Positions 45,325 through 57,645 are shown, numbered from the stretch's first letter. The stretch: DNA of 64,000 bases from Pterobdella sp. o SKG-2022 (GCA_964035795.1 OZ038321.1:7662079-7726078); one strand, 5' to 3'. Translations and numbers: made by a program. Notes: generated by a model from the letters alone, not told the origin.

Positions 45325-45767
45325 TGAAAAAATCACTGTTTCACTTGACTTTTAAGCTTTTTTTTTCATGAAAGCAATTAATTGCTTCATTTTCAAAATA
45401 AAACAAACACGTCATTTTATTTTAATTAAAAAATGAATTTTTTATATTAATAATTTCACTCAAGTGTATATATGCAAATTCTTCTATGGAGTCTATTCAT
45501 TAAAAAAATGAGCCATAAGCGCAGGCGGTCATTTCTTGGAAAAGGAAGAGGGCTAGCAGCCAGGTCAAAACCACAAGAAAAATTGCCAAGTTTCTGAGGT
45601 TTCAAGCTCACTTTATTAAATCATTCGTCATTCAACGATGAAAAATTTTTAGTTTACTTACCTACAAAAATATTTTGCAGTTTAATTGATAATAAGTTTT
45701 TTTGCCAGTTAATAATTCGCAAAAACGAAATTAACTCAAATCAAACACTTATTAACTGAATAACACT

Positions 45768-45806
45768 GAGCTTTTCGTAAGTCAAAACCACACTCGATAA
45801 TGTGAG
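45768..45806. repeat. Copy of the hairpin motif (diverged)
   Basis: GAGCTTTTCGTAAG, then after 9 bases CTCGATAATGTGAG: the two halves of the motif seen at 23315-23390, here facing each other. Confidence 0.5.
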
Positions 45807-46200
45807 TTAAAAACCCTTCGTGATATGCATTTAAAAAAAATTTTAGTTTGAATTAATAATAAGGACAATAAAAAATACTAAATTTCTTAACATTCAACTA
45901 CCTATAATAATATTCGATTCTTCTGGATTCTTTATACAAATCTTTAGATTTTATCAAATAAGACAAATCCAAGACTTTAAATCTGCCAGTATTTTCTTCT
46001 TCTTCCATCAAATATGAAGTATATCGTTGAAAAATTTATTTTTAAAAAATTACTGTCAATAGTTGAATTCTTTTATTTACAACATACGTTTCATAGATTG
46101 CGCTCAACTTTTAGTAAAAAATATAAATTAAACAGCTTTAACTTCTTCACTTTAATCAATAGAATTTGTAGGCATTAAAAGAACTTCGACCTTAGAATTT

Positions 46201-46986
46201 TTAATCGAAGGAAGGTTCGTATGGGGTCATACGCCATTGCTCGGGTAGGGTGACGTGAAGAACAATTATCAAAATGTTGAAGAGTGTGGCAACAAGGAAA
46301 AGGAAACCAAACCTGATGAATGTTTTGTTTCAAAAGTTGCATCTCGTTTGAAATCAGTGATTCTTTTCCACAAACGACAGAAGTCTTTTCGATGTTTTAT
46401 ATCAACAAAATTTAAAAATTTTTGAACTAATTAGATTATTGAGTTTGGGAAATAAGTATTTTAATACTGCAAATCATTTGAATACAAAAAGTAATTTTAT
46501 TGAGTACAAAGCTTTTCGTTAACAAAGTAAGGGTACTTGCTAATGTTACTTTGTTACTCAAAAGCTTTGTACTCAATAAAATTACTTTTTGTATTCAAAC
46601 AAATTTCAGTATTTACGTTGGCTGAAAATTAACTATTTAAATGATTCAAAAAAAAAAATTAAATGATATAAACTTCAAACAACTTACAAAACGTCTGTAT
46701 AAAGAATATTGATTAATCACTCTCAATAAATATTGTTTTCAATAATCCACTTGATAATGTAAGGTTGTCTTACGAAAGACTGGAATCTAATTAATAAATA
46801 CTTTTTTTCCCTTCATTATTAGCTTGAAACTATTCAACGTCATTATATAGTTTTCATTCCATCAGGACCTTATAATATTACTAGCAGTACTCACTTGTAT
46901 TTCCAAGAGGCCAGAATGCACTTGTTAGCCTTGCTGTATGTCGCTTCATCGAAGAAGTTCTCATCATCAGGCACCTTGTACATTAT
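46201..46986 (-). CDS. C-terminal exons of an unrecognised membrane protein
   Basis: Two exons join in frame: 46895-46986 (CTGCAG acceptor, phase 0; AA|GTGAGT donor) and 46201-46312, ending in TAA. The first reads IMYKVPDDENFFDEATYSKA, NKCILASWKY. The second reads KFGFLFLVATLFNILIIVLH, a membrane helix, then VTLPEQWRMTPYEPSFD and the stop. The clean splice sites and phase match make these real exons, but the family is not recognised; a tetraspanin-like fourth helix or a type I receptor end are possibilities. Upstream exons are unclear: 47090-47145 (minus) encodes a Cys-bearing stretch (QSACYKFNVAKTHCGTG) after a TTTGTAG acceptor, but its donor phase does not fit. Confidence 0.5.
46477..46599. 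repeat. Long hairpin, 54-bp arms (MITE-like)
   Basis: Left arm 46477-46530 and right arm 46546-46599 are complementary at 51 of 54 positions (ends TTTGAATACAAAAAGTAA / TTACTTTTTGTATTCAAA), with a 15-base spacer. The inner part holds CTTGCTAATGTTAC and GTTAACGAAAAGC, variants of the dispersed hairpin motif. Confidence 0.9.
46750..46785 (+). repeat. Copy of the hairpin motif
   Basis: CTTGATAATGTAAG, a 5-base loop, then CTTACGAAAGACTGG: a GTAAG/CTTAC stem followed by GAAA. Confidence 0.55.
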
Positions 46987-47145
46987 CTGCAGAACATGGT
47001 GTCTTGATATACTATGGTGACAAGGTATGTCTCTAAATTCAATTAATAGGAATTTTCTCAAATAATATCCGTGTTGGGTCGACAATTAGCACCTGTTCCG
47101 CAGTGTGTTTTTGCTACATTAAATTTGTAGCAAGCGCTCTGATCT

Positions 47146-48913
47146 ACAAAGAAAAGCGCTTTATAATATCACGTAACATGCGTAAAATGTATACTATGGT
47201 TGTAAAATTATGGATTGACTTTTTGAATGAATGTCATAGTAGCCATGATGCAGACTTATAGTCCACTTTTCACTTATTTTATTAAAAAAGTTGTCTATTT
47301 ATGTCAATGCTCACAAATACAAGTATCAATAATGTGACGTTTCGTACCAAAGATCCTAAAAAGTTTCAAAATACTTGTAGAAAAATTTTATTTTTAATAC
47401 TTTGATTAGTCAACAAAGCTTTTTTGAGGCGAACTTACCATACCAGATGCTTAGAGAAGTGTTTTCATAGCTTTATTGGTGACATTTTTCACAGCGGGCT
47501 ACCCCGCATATGGGGTGTGGAAAACAAAGAAAGTGGTGAAATTTGTACTTCGTAAGTGTCGTTTGGGTAGCTTTAAACATGAAAGAAAAATGAATATCAA
47601 TTTTAATAATTGATATATTCGCTTTCATCACATCTTTTTTATGCTGTTTTAGAATAAAATAATCTAAAATTTAATACAAAAATTAAAACATTTTGTCATG
47701 ATTTTAAACTTTTTCTAACTAAAACCAACCGTACTTCTTCTTGTTGAAGCAACTTCTTCCAGCTCTGATTGCTTCCGTGTGATACTCTCTTTAAAACATT
47801 TGTTTCATGGCGTATCTTCAGTAAAAACTACTCGTTATAAGAATTCTTGTTTTTCGATTTGGAATGACCATAAAAGTATGTTCTCGAAACTTTGACGTGA
47901 ACACCTTTCGAAGTATTATACTATTGAAAGACTTGAATTAAAAATACTTTTTCTCAAATATATAATAAATAACTCATTTGAAAGTTATATTTCAATCAAT
48001 ACATTAAATATTTTGATATTTTAACAACAACCATCTGAGTAAATTTTGAAATGCAGTCTGAATTATTGGAAGGTTTAGTATTTTTTTAAAGCTATAAAAA
48101 TGCTGTTAAACCAACAATCGATTTTTGAGAACCGAAATTGAAATGAATTCCGATAGAAAGTCCTATTTAAAGAGGAATGATACAGGTCGAAGCAGGTCTC
48201 AAGAGGGCTAGAGGTTGCGAGTTCTTTTGTTAAAACATAATTTTCAACTAAAAACTTTGCACGAATTATCTAAATCTGTATTTTTTTTTTCATCTCCTTT
48301 TTAGCGTTTCTTTTTTGAACTTACTTTGAAAAAGTTTCTCCTCTTAGTTTATGTGAATCACATTTCATCTTTTACCATTCATACCTTCCCACAGCGGTTA
48401 GTAGATCTCAGGTTCATGCCATGCAGTTCTCCCTCTTGAAATGAGTCACCTAAGTGTGATGTCACAATGCTTGTATTATAATTTAGATAAAAATTTTATT
48501 TTATCGTTCATTTTAAGCAGTTAAAACAATAAAATGTTAATATAAATTTTTTTATTTTCGAAGTCACTTGATAATTGTCATTAGGATAATTATTTCATGA
48601 CATACAGTACGTCATAGAAATCAAATTAATGTGAGTTATGAAAAAATGTTAATTGCATAAATTGCAAACGATTTGTATAAATATGTATTAAATGTATGTG
48701 TGTGTAGATTATGCTAAGCTAGCGTACAATGGAGCAAGCGGCTGTTCGGAGGAAGCTGATTATAATAATTTAGTCATCATGTTATTGTTGTCGGCATTTT
48801 CAAATTGACTGTTTATTAAATGTAAAGGAAAGGATGAACAAATAACTCATGCTATAATATATAATTTTTAAATATCTTTGTTAAATAACTTAAAAACGAA
48901 ATCATATTCATAA
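47146..48913. other. Intergenic region, nothing assignable
   Basis: AT-rich sequence with no open frame that I can support. The promoter of the downstream receptor gene should be at its right end. Confidence 0.5.
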
Positions 48914-51900
48914 ATGTTGAAGTTGCCAATCTTGCTTTTGTTCCTTATCCACCGATCTTCGTCCATTCTTCCATCAAAACCGACCAAATCCTATGGTAAA
49001 CGTTTTTCCTTCTAAAGCCCTGATATATCACCGTTCTTTCATTATTGCTTAGTTCCATTTACATACGCGTTTTATATTCTTGGTTTTTATAAGTTATTCT
49101 GTATGAAAATTTTCATTCGAATCAAATCAATAAATTAGTTTGATTGGTTCATAAAAATTCTATTCTACGTTCAAGATATTCTTTATTGAACCAACGATCA
49201 ATTCTTCATTCTTAGAATCCGAGTACCTATGTATTTTAGTTTCAATAAACCCATTTATCAAGTATTTTTTAAAGTATTTAGGTATTTAATTAATCCTTTT
49301 TTTGAAAAATTTATTTCAATTAATTATACTATATATAATTCTCAACTTAGAATATTAAAAATTACCGAGTTAATTCTTACATTAACAATTCAGTAAAAAT
49401 ACAACCAAAGCTTAAAAAATAAGTTATAAAATCCACAGACTTTTTAAAAATCCAAGCATCTTGTTTCATTTATCCCAATTAATTTTTTCACATACCGATG
49501 CACTAGCGCACTGAAGTTTTTGTCCATTTTACTTTCAATTAATATATTGTTTTTACAGACTCAGAATTGCGATGTTTCGAAACAAGTATTAATTGTCCAA
49601 CATCTTCTGTTATCGTTCCTCGACAAGCGACTCTTATTACTATTAATAATAGCGATGATTTGCGATGTTTTCCAGAAGAAGTGAAAGGAGAAATAAACGA
49701 ATCAGCAGTAATATGTGCTGTGAATGTAACATCTTATGTAGAATCGAGCTGTTTTGGAAATTACGAATGTAAATTAGAAGGTTCTTCTATGCCGAAGGAA
49801 GACGAAAAATGTACAATCAATAGTGTATTCAAGTTTATAAATATTTCCTACGATTGCATAGAAAGTAAGAGTTTATATTTTTATTGCTAGCTATTTAAGT
49901 AATTTGGAAAAAAGAAAATTCAATATAAATACTATTTCAGTTATACACATGATTTTTGAAAGGGTTTCAAGCCATCTAGGCCACAAATCATGCTATTTCT
50001 TAGTTGAATTAACTTTATTTAATTGAACTTTTCATTTAAACAAAGTATCATGTTTACTATACATTTTAGCAGCCTCATATTTTAGTTTATATTTGTCTAT
50101 ATGAGTTCAAATGGTAAAAAACCAAATCATTGATATAAAGTTTTAAAAATGAAATATGCATACTTCATTAACTATTTCACAAAGTCTTAAATTTTATTAT
50201 TTTGAAGAATTCAACTTTTTATAAATTAATAAATTTTTGGCATTCAATTCAATATGGTATTAATCTTTGAAGTTGATGAAACATGGTGTCTTGAGTGTGA
50301 TAAAAACCACAAGGCCCTCATTTCCAAATCCTTGGGGTATCTAAGCTCTCGAGTGGCAGCAGACTATCGCACCAAACAAAATAATTGTGGCACTTCCAAG
50401 TGCCCTTGGTTGCTTAAAACACAACCTGGTAAGTCTTATTTGTTATAAATTGAATGTTTATGATGCTTGATCACAGTAATAATAATGATGATGACAGTAA
50501 TAATAATAATGATGATGATGATGATAGTAATAATTATGATGGTGTTGGTGATGATGATGATGATAGTAATAATTATGATGGTGTTGGTGATGATGATAAT
50601 GATGGTAGTAATAATAATGATGATGATGCTGTCAGTAGTGAGGGGGATGATAATGATGATTTATAAGTTTCAGAAATTTGCAAGGATGTTGAGTTCTAAG
50701 TAGTTCATAATGAATCATTGTTTCTGAGTTAAAATATTTTCTCAACAGGTCAGAACATCAATATTAAATTCTTACACACTCATTCTACTAATAATGAACG
50801 GTTTGTAAAAGAATTAAACTTATTTTTAATGTTTTCACTTAAATTATTAGCATAAGTTTTTATAATGGCTTTTAAACCAAAAGTTTTCCAAGTTTTTCAT
50901 TGAAAAAATATAATTTAAATCACTCATAATTCAATTTCACACCATCTGCTAAAAAAACAGGCTCTAAACTTAATGATGATGATATTCACATAACGATATA
51001 CTAAAACATTCTCTTAATGATTTCAGCTCAAAAACCATAGAAAAAAATTGTGGTTTAGTGGCGTTTAGTGTCAATGAAAGATCCATTGAGAAAGTGACTG
51101 AAGTGTGCCCAGGAGAAGAACGTTTAAGTCATGTGTATACATCAGTAAGTAATGAAGTGGTGATGTATTTCAATGAGGAGAATCTCAAAAACATAGGAGA
51201 TCAACATCTTGTCTATTATGAAGGTATCTTATATAAATTATTATCAGTTTATTAGGGGTACTATGTCAGCAGTTGAGAGTTTGTTATCGATATTACTAGT
51301 TAACACTTCATTACTGATAATTGAAGTCCAAATTATGAAAAGCTTCGAATATGGTTTGAATTGAAACAGTTAATTTAGTGTTAAATAACATCATATAAAC
51401 TAGAATCATGAAAATAAACTTCTATATTTGATTATGTATGTTAAGAATGTCTTGGTTAAACACTGCTAAAACTTGGAGTTGTTCATTAACATGTAAATTT
51501 ATGAGCCAAAGTGAATTTTTCAAACATTAATAAAAAACTTTGTACTTTATAATGAAAACCACTGATGTTCAAAACAGGTTATGTACATATGAATAAATTT
51601 GTTTGAAGCTGAGTATCACGTTTGAAAGTTTATTTTATATTCTATATAGTTTCAAATATAGTGGGAGTTGATTTAAAATCTATTTGTTTATTAATAATTA
51701 TATTCATGTTACATCTATACTGGATTTTAAAACAATTCCATTTGAAGGTTTTAATACAGATTTTAGGTGTATTAGCATAAATGGTTTCATAAGGAGACCA
51801 TTTGAAACAATAGACAATTAGGAAATTGGTGGCATAATGCTTATACATAAGTAGAGCACTTATCTCAATAAGAGACAACTTTTAAAGAGAAGTTTGTTTA

Positions 51901-54550
51901 TAATTACAGTGTTTATAAAATACTTTTATATGTGTTTTTTAAGTGTTCTCACATTGTTTATTGAGAATATAACTTGTTATAAGTGAATGTTTTACTAAAT
52001 GGTAGCTTGGTACTTATAAGAAATCTAATCAACTGTTTACTTAACAATATAAAGATACGCTGGGTTGGTTTTGAGAAGTTTGCTTTGATGGCATAGAAGT
52101 CGAGAAATAGCTTGCAACTATTATTAAAAAGAGTTTGACTGACGAGAGGCTTCCTAAAATTTAAACTGAAGTTATTTATTTTGAATATTTATGTTAGATT
52201 TGGTGAATCAAAAAATAATAAAAAGAAAAAAAACTAGAAATATTAACTAGAAATAATATTAGCTTGAATTCTCTGATTCAAAATCTTACATAAAACAACT
52301 ACTGAAAACTTGATCTGCTGGATATGTGGCCTTAAGCCAAAGGACAGAAATCCATCATCAGTTTTCCTCACAAAGCTCAAAATTTCAGACATAAGGAGGC
52401 TCCTACAGAGCCGACGTCTTCGTTGGTATGGTCACGTGAGACGTTCGTCCATGTGTATCAAAGACGTGCTCGAACTTCCTCTGCTTTGAGGTCGTTCCCG
52501 TGGAAGACCAGCAAAAACTTGGTTGAGTTGTGTTGAAAAGGATATGGACTCCTATGGCCTGCAAAATGTGGATCCACTCAATAGAGCTGAGTAGAGAAAG
52601 TATATTAGCCGACTGCTGTATACCCCAGCTACTGGGACGCCTACAGCAGTATAATCTAATATGGATATTTTTTTTGATTCATTAAGGTAAAAGCTTTTCC
52701 TCAAATGTAACATCACCAGTGACGTATACTTGATAATGTTACACTTGTAACAAACAAAAAATGAAGTTTTTTTATCATATGTTGGTGATTGAATGCTTCA
52801 GTTTCCTAATAAAAACTCTAGTACCATTTTGAAATATGAAGTAGGGGATCAGGTTGCCAATCTGATGTTAGGGTGTCCAGCTATTAAGTTTTAAAGGATC
52901 CTATGATTGCTATGTAAGTAGTTATTTTTGTTTATCTGAAATGCTTTTTTATTGAGTTATTAGCTATGAGATCATCTCAGATTTCATAGCATCATAAAGT
53001 TATCATTATTATTACATCAGATAATTTAACCCAGGGTTTTAAGTGTGTCTGTTTACCTCATGAGTAGCAACGATGTATATAGTGTATACGAGAGAGAGGG
53101 TTTATTAAATGAGATAACTTGATATGTTTATTAAGTGTATACAAAAGAGTTAACTTAATATGCTTGATTGCTAATTTTTGGGGGGATTATATATTTTTAC
53201 TCAAATTAATGATCTTTATAATCGGCAAACATTTAATTTTTTGAACTATAAATCTTATGTTTTATTTTATTTTTATACTGATAATACTTTTAGTAACTTA
53301 GCTAAAATTTTAAATTTAAAACTGATTGGAGAATTTTTTGTTGAAATTAACTGCATTAAAAATCAAACACACCCGCATAACAACTCAAATCAAAACAGTG
53401 ATAGGTTGTCCAGACATCATTCCACCAAAGTTTTCTCGCATGCAACGAACAATGAACCACATTGAAGTGGATTGCCCTGAGACACCAAAGCTCAAATGGA
53501 CCATGGACTGCATTGATAACCAGTGGGTGGGTGCAGAAGATATGAAGGAATGCCCACCCATTCCTGGCTTCCAAGATGCCCAAAAAGACGCCATGAGCTC
53601 AAGGAGTATTAGCATTTTTGACAACACCCTTTTGAATCTACCTATGGGTTTGTCTAAATGCTCAATTTTTGAATATATTTGTATTGAAATGTTTTGGTTG
53701 ATAATTTGAAATAATACTTTTTTGCAGGAGTAATGTTAACAATCGTGGTAGCATCGGCAGTAGTTCTTGGAATTTTCATTCTCACTATTGGAGTTGTTTG
53801 TCTCAAAAGGTAATGTAGTCCTTTATACCCACATAACAACATTTCAAATCTAATCGATTGCGTTGAACTTTCAGACACAACTATGATATAAAGCATAAGG
53901 ACGACCCTAATGTGTATGGAGCAGCATGCTCAGAATTTGAATTCAAAGAGATGGGAGGAGGATTAATGAACGCACAAAAGTTCGCATATCAACAGCATTT
54001 ACTGACACAGGCTGACAAGCAACGAAGAGCATCTGGTGATCTTTTAGCGCGGGACAATACATACGCAATGCAGGATCTTGTTAAGATGGACACAAGACCT
54101 TTGCCTTCTATTCCTAACAACGCATCCCCTTCTACTACCTACAAAAGACAATGTGGTCCGGTACCCTACAGTGTATACCCCCAGGCAAGGGTGGCTGTTC
54201 AATTTCACAGGGCAGATTCCGATGCCATGGGAGGTGGTTACCCTTGCAACCAATACCATCCTAGAGGCTACATGACAAACAGGCCTGGAACCACTCAAGT
54301 CAGGTATCCACGCATGCCACAGCAAGCCACCATGGGACGTAACGATGACAACCACTTATATTTTGTGCTGGATGGTAGTGCACCTGAAGAAAAAGTTGGA
54401 ACTCTGCCTCCTCCTCCAAACAACATGCTCTCCAACAGTTGCATGCAGCCTCCAAGCACCTTCCCTCAAGCAACAAACTTCTCTCCACCTACCACTATGC
54501 CACCACCAGCTCACAACAAACCCAACGTCAAAGCTGGTGTTCCCATATAG
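48914..54550 (+). CDS. Transmembrane receptor: SUEL-type lectin, CUB-like and sushi-like domains, complete
   Basis: Eight exons (48914-48995, 49559-49864, 50273-50428, 50749-50800, 51027-51223, 53399-53647, 53728-53809, 53875-54550) join in phase to 599 residues. Exon 1 is a signal peptide (MLKLPILLLFLIHRSSS). Exon 2 is a galactose-binding/SUEL-like domain of about 100 residues with eight Cys (LRCF...INCP...LRCFPE...VICAV...SSCFGNYECKL...KCTI...ISYDC). Exons 3-5 form a CUB-like domain (CGTSKCPWLL, INIKFLHTHS, NCGLVAFSV, QHLVYYE). Exon 6 has a sushi-like module (IGCPDI...VDCPE...WTMDCIDNQWVGAEDMKEC). Exon 7 is the membrane helix (VVASAVVLGIFILTIGVVCL). Exon 8 is a 225-residue tail rich in Pro, Gln and Tyr (GTLPPPPNNM, DNHLYFVLDG). 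SUEL domains bind sugars or adhesion partners, so a surface recognition role is likely. I do not know a named orthologue. Confidence 0.87.
50477..50662 (+). repeat. (GAT/AAT)n trinucleotide tract in receptor intron 3
   Basis: About 60 imperfect GAT/AAT/GGT triplets, including two larger repeats of TAATTATGATGGTGTTGGTG. They create a false Asp/Asn-rich frame. The tract lies within an intron whose flanking splice sites are well supported. Confidence 0.9.
52300..52680 (+). mobile_element. RTE-like LINE, 3' end
   Basis: Translation gives LICWICGLKPKDRNPSSVFL, then LLQSRRLRWYGHVRRSS, RGRPAKTWLSCVEKDMDSYG and LQNVDPLNRAE, then the tail ending CTACAGCAGTATAATCTAAT. It lies in receptor intron 5. The final 80 bp are shared with the internally deleted copy at 22000-22075, so these are one family. 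Confidence 0.85.
52685..52760. repeat. Copy of the hairpin motif beside the LINE tail
   Basis: AAGCTTTTCC, GTAACATCACCAG, then CTTGATAATGTTACACTTGTAAC: two facing halves with GTTAC/GTAAC stems, just after the LINE 3' end. Confidence 0.5.
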
Positions 54551-55422
54551 CATTTGGTTTCAAATTATTTGCTACATTGTTCAAGTGTTATTTGAGTTGA
54601 GCTTGGAGATGATATTTTAAATCATTTTTACTGCTATACTTTTTATTGAAAATTCTTTCATGCGTTTTTGCAATCATCATCACTGAACTTCTAGGGTTCG
54701 TGTTAACTAACTCGAAATTTTGTAGAATCGAATTGTGAGTACTTGTTTGCTGTCTTCGTTATTTATATAAATGAAACTGTTTGTAATAACATGTTGTTCG
54801 TCAGTCAGATACGATGGCCTCAAATGTGTTTTCATTTCCACCACTAGTCTCCTATGTTTGATGCTGTCGTAGTTAAATAAAAATTTCATCGATATTTCAC
54901 TTTAAATTATAAAAATTTTATCATTCTTATATAAAACTAAAGTGTAAATATAGAACTCAAATGCATGTTCATTGCAAAGCTTATATAAGCGGCTTAGCGC
55001 ACATGTTTAATGTGAAAAATCATTTTTATGTTATCAAAATCCATCGCATATAATCTAAGAAGCATTCTCTTTTGAAAGGTTTCTCTGCTTTTATTTTAGA
55101 TATATTAATCTGTCGATTGTATATGTCATCGAGCAAGGTTTGATTTTACATTACTCAAGACGATGCCATGTGCTAGTAGTAATGTTTTATAATTACGTTA
55201 TTGTTCATAATGCTATAATTGTGTAATTTTCTACCTAAGTGAAGTTGAGCGTTATTTTTTAATTAAATAAATAGCCAAAATGCCGTTGAACGATTTTTTT
55301 GATTATAAATGTTATCGTCTAATAAACTTATTCAGGAAAACTTAAAACTTCTGAATACAATTCTTAGTGTTCATTGTTTTAAAACTTATGAATGGCTCAT
55401 AGATTTATTTAAAACATTCAGC
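54551..55422. other. Region between convergent genes (3' UTRs)
   Basis: AT-rich sequence separating the stop codons of the SUEL/CUB receptor and the tetraspanin. It probably holds both 3' UTRs. An AATAAA occurs at about 55266 on the plus strand. Confidence 0.5.
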
Positions 55423-57287
55423 TCAAACATAATGGTTGTCGACAGAGTTTGTCTGACGCTGTGACGACTCAAAAACACCGGGAATATAATGTAATGGCGG
55501 GTACATCTTGTAGGATGCAAGGCTTTTGAGAGAGGGAGAGAGGGCGTGTGAGTGTAGTGGAGATATTCCCTTTCTCTCCTTATCAGAACTTTTATTTCTC
55601 GTTTTGTTATTCTTTACTTCTGTGTTGATGTTGTTTTGATTAGGAGGTTTGAGATCGAACTCATGAAGAAATGAAGCAGGTTTTGATCCTTCTGAAGGCT
55701 TGTTTTTTATTGCTTCTTGTTTTTTAAATTTTTTATTTTCTGAACTATCTATCATGCTTATTTCATTATTCATAGAAAAGCTTTCTTCACTATCTATTTT
55801 TTCAATATTTTCAGATTTTTTAGTTACAATATTAGAAAAATTTTCTCTTGATGATTTTTCAGCACTTTTCAAAACCTTCTCATCATCGTTTTCATCATGA
55901 CTCTCAACCAAGAGATGGACATCTTCAGCATTCGCCTTAGAACTTCTTACATCATCCTCATTATTTTTTTTTTGATTCAAACTTACTTCATTTTGTTTGG
56001 ATTTTTTATTTTCACTTTCATCCAATTTAAACAAATGCCCATCTGCCGACCATGAAGTATTTCCTCTCGAGATAGCTCTGGACACAGATGTTGAGACAAA
56101 ACGAGATAAAACGAAACATAGTATCATGGAAGGAAACAAGACATACGAAGGTTTCAGAATTTTATCGTTGAAAAATGGATTCAACTCTTCTGAAATAATG
56201 TCTTTACAACCCTTTCGAAAAAGTGTCAAATCATTTTGGTACTGGTAGTTTTCGTGGTTGCCGTGTTTAACGTTGAAGAATATGCATGCTCTATTGGCGA
56301 AGGGATCACAACAGCTGTATGGCGTTGAATCCTTCAAAAAGTTTAAGCTTATTTAACAATCATCTTGAGTTTAAATCAAAGCTCCAATAACACTTGGCTT
56401 GTACATTTTTTAAAGTTAACAACCTTAGGGTCATGTCCATCTCTTTGGTAGTGTTCTTTGATCCAGTCGACTTCAAACCAGTCTTCGTATGAATTGTACC
56501 CACAACATCTGAAACGTTGTTGTGTTTCATCCATCCGCACCCTTGTGACTGTCGTTGAAGAATACTCTGACATCACTCTTTTGAAACTTCTCTGCAGATT
56601 TTATTAGTTTATGATAATATTTAACGTAACCAATAAACTAATAAAAATTATCAGATATTTTAATTGTTTTAATGATATCAAACAAGGCTAACCTGCATCT
56701 CGTTTTGTATGATTTTGAGAGTGTAATGGGCGTTGACGATGAGGTGGATGATGACAAATATGAAAGCCAAGTTGAATAAAGAAGACACTTTAAGAAATCT
56801 ATTGCAAAATCTTCTTTGACTTGGAAACAAGTTGGCCCATGCTACAAATATATCTGAAGAGTTGTAAGTTCGTCGTAACTTCATTAAGGTTTTGAAGTGT
56901 CATAACAACAAGTTTAACAACTTTTTGCTTTACTAATTTAAAAATTAATGCAGTGTTTATCGAGAATTTTAAAATGTTTGTGAATTTATAAATTTTTGAA
57001 GATTGGTTCAATACATTAGCATCCTGATTATTATTTAAAATTGATTGAAGGAATCAAGACTCACACAGAAAAAAGAACAGGGTGCCTACCAACCCAATGT
57101 AAATCACCTGGTAATACAGATGACTGCCTTCTAAACTGTGAATAAGTCCTAAAACCATGCTGAATTGATTTTTCATTATCCTCCCTTGTATCATCATCAT
57201 AATGAAAACTCCCAAGTTGATCAAACAAAGAACGATGACAAGGTTCAATGTTATCTGTCTTGTGGTCTCCTTCATATGCCACTTCAT
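55423..57287 (-). CDS. Peripherin/ROM-like tetraspanin with long charged C-terminal tail
   Basis: Four exons (57090-57287, 56693-56878, 56424-56591, 55423-56331) join in phase to 486 residues. Exon 1 carries the first helices (LNLVIVLCLINLGVFIMMMI); exon 2 the third (FNLAFIFVIIHLIVNAHYTL). Exon 3 has the tetraspanin signature in peripherin form, FRCCGYNSYEDWFEVDWIKE, close to human peripherin-2 FKCCGNNGFRDWFEIQWIS. Exon 4 continues DSTPYSCCDPFANRACI and the GC of the large loop, then the fourth helix (LFPSMILCFVLSRF). About 200 further residues are acidic and Ser/Lys-rich (HLFKLDESENKKSKQNEVS), much longer than the peripherin-2 tail. The family organises curved membranes and multimeric protein platforms. 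The exon 1 donor (TTG|GTAGGC) gives a short second helix; an alternative donor 32 bp further on is out of phase with exon 2, so this join is the least certain. Confidence 0.88.
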
Positions 57288-57645
57288 ATTGCAGGAGTGT
57301 TCAACTAAGCAACGCTACAATCCAGAAAAGATTCGGAATCATTGAGTTTTAACACATTAGTTTATATTTTTTAGAAAAAAATCAGTTGAAATAGCTTAAA
57401 ATGTTTTTTGACGTCACAAACAATATCACAAATAAATGATGAGGCGGTGACTAAAACGTTGGAGAATTCATTCTACATTGATTTCAATAAGGTTTTGAGG
57501 CAAAACTTTATACGAAAGCCGTAAAAAATATTGGCTCAAATATAGTAAGATCAAATCATTTACAAATGTTCAATCGACATATTAAAACCCCATCGATGCA
57601 ATTTATGGTCTGAAAATTGGAAAAAAACATGAAAACAATAAGGAA

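Noticed and set aside
46987..47085. Upstream part of the open frame that contains the orphan exon 46895-46986
   Set aside because: It precedes a clear CTGCAG acceptor and has no start or family similarity; more likely intron.
50454..50703. Asp/Asn-rich or Met/Ile-rich frames
   Set aside because: Products of a GAT/AAT microsatellite inside a well-supported intron of the SUEL/CUB receptor.
54044..54553. Minus-strand and shifted frames over the receptor tail
   Set aside because: Shadow frames of exon 8 of the SUEL/CUB receptor, whose plus-strand frame is supported by phase and domain order.
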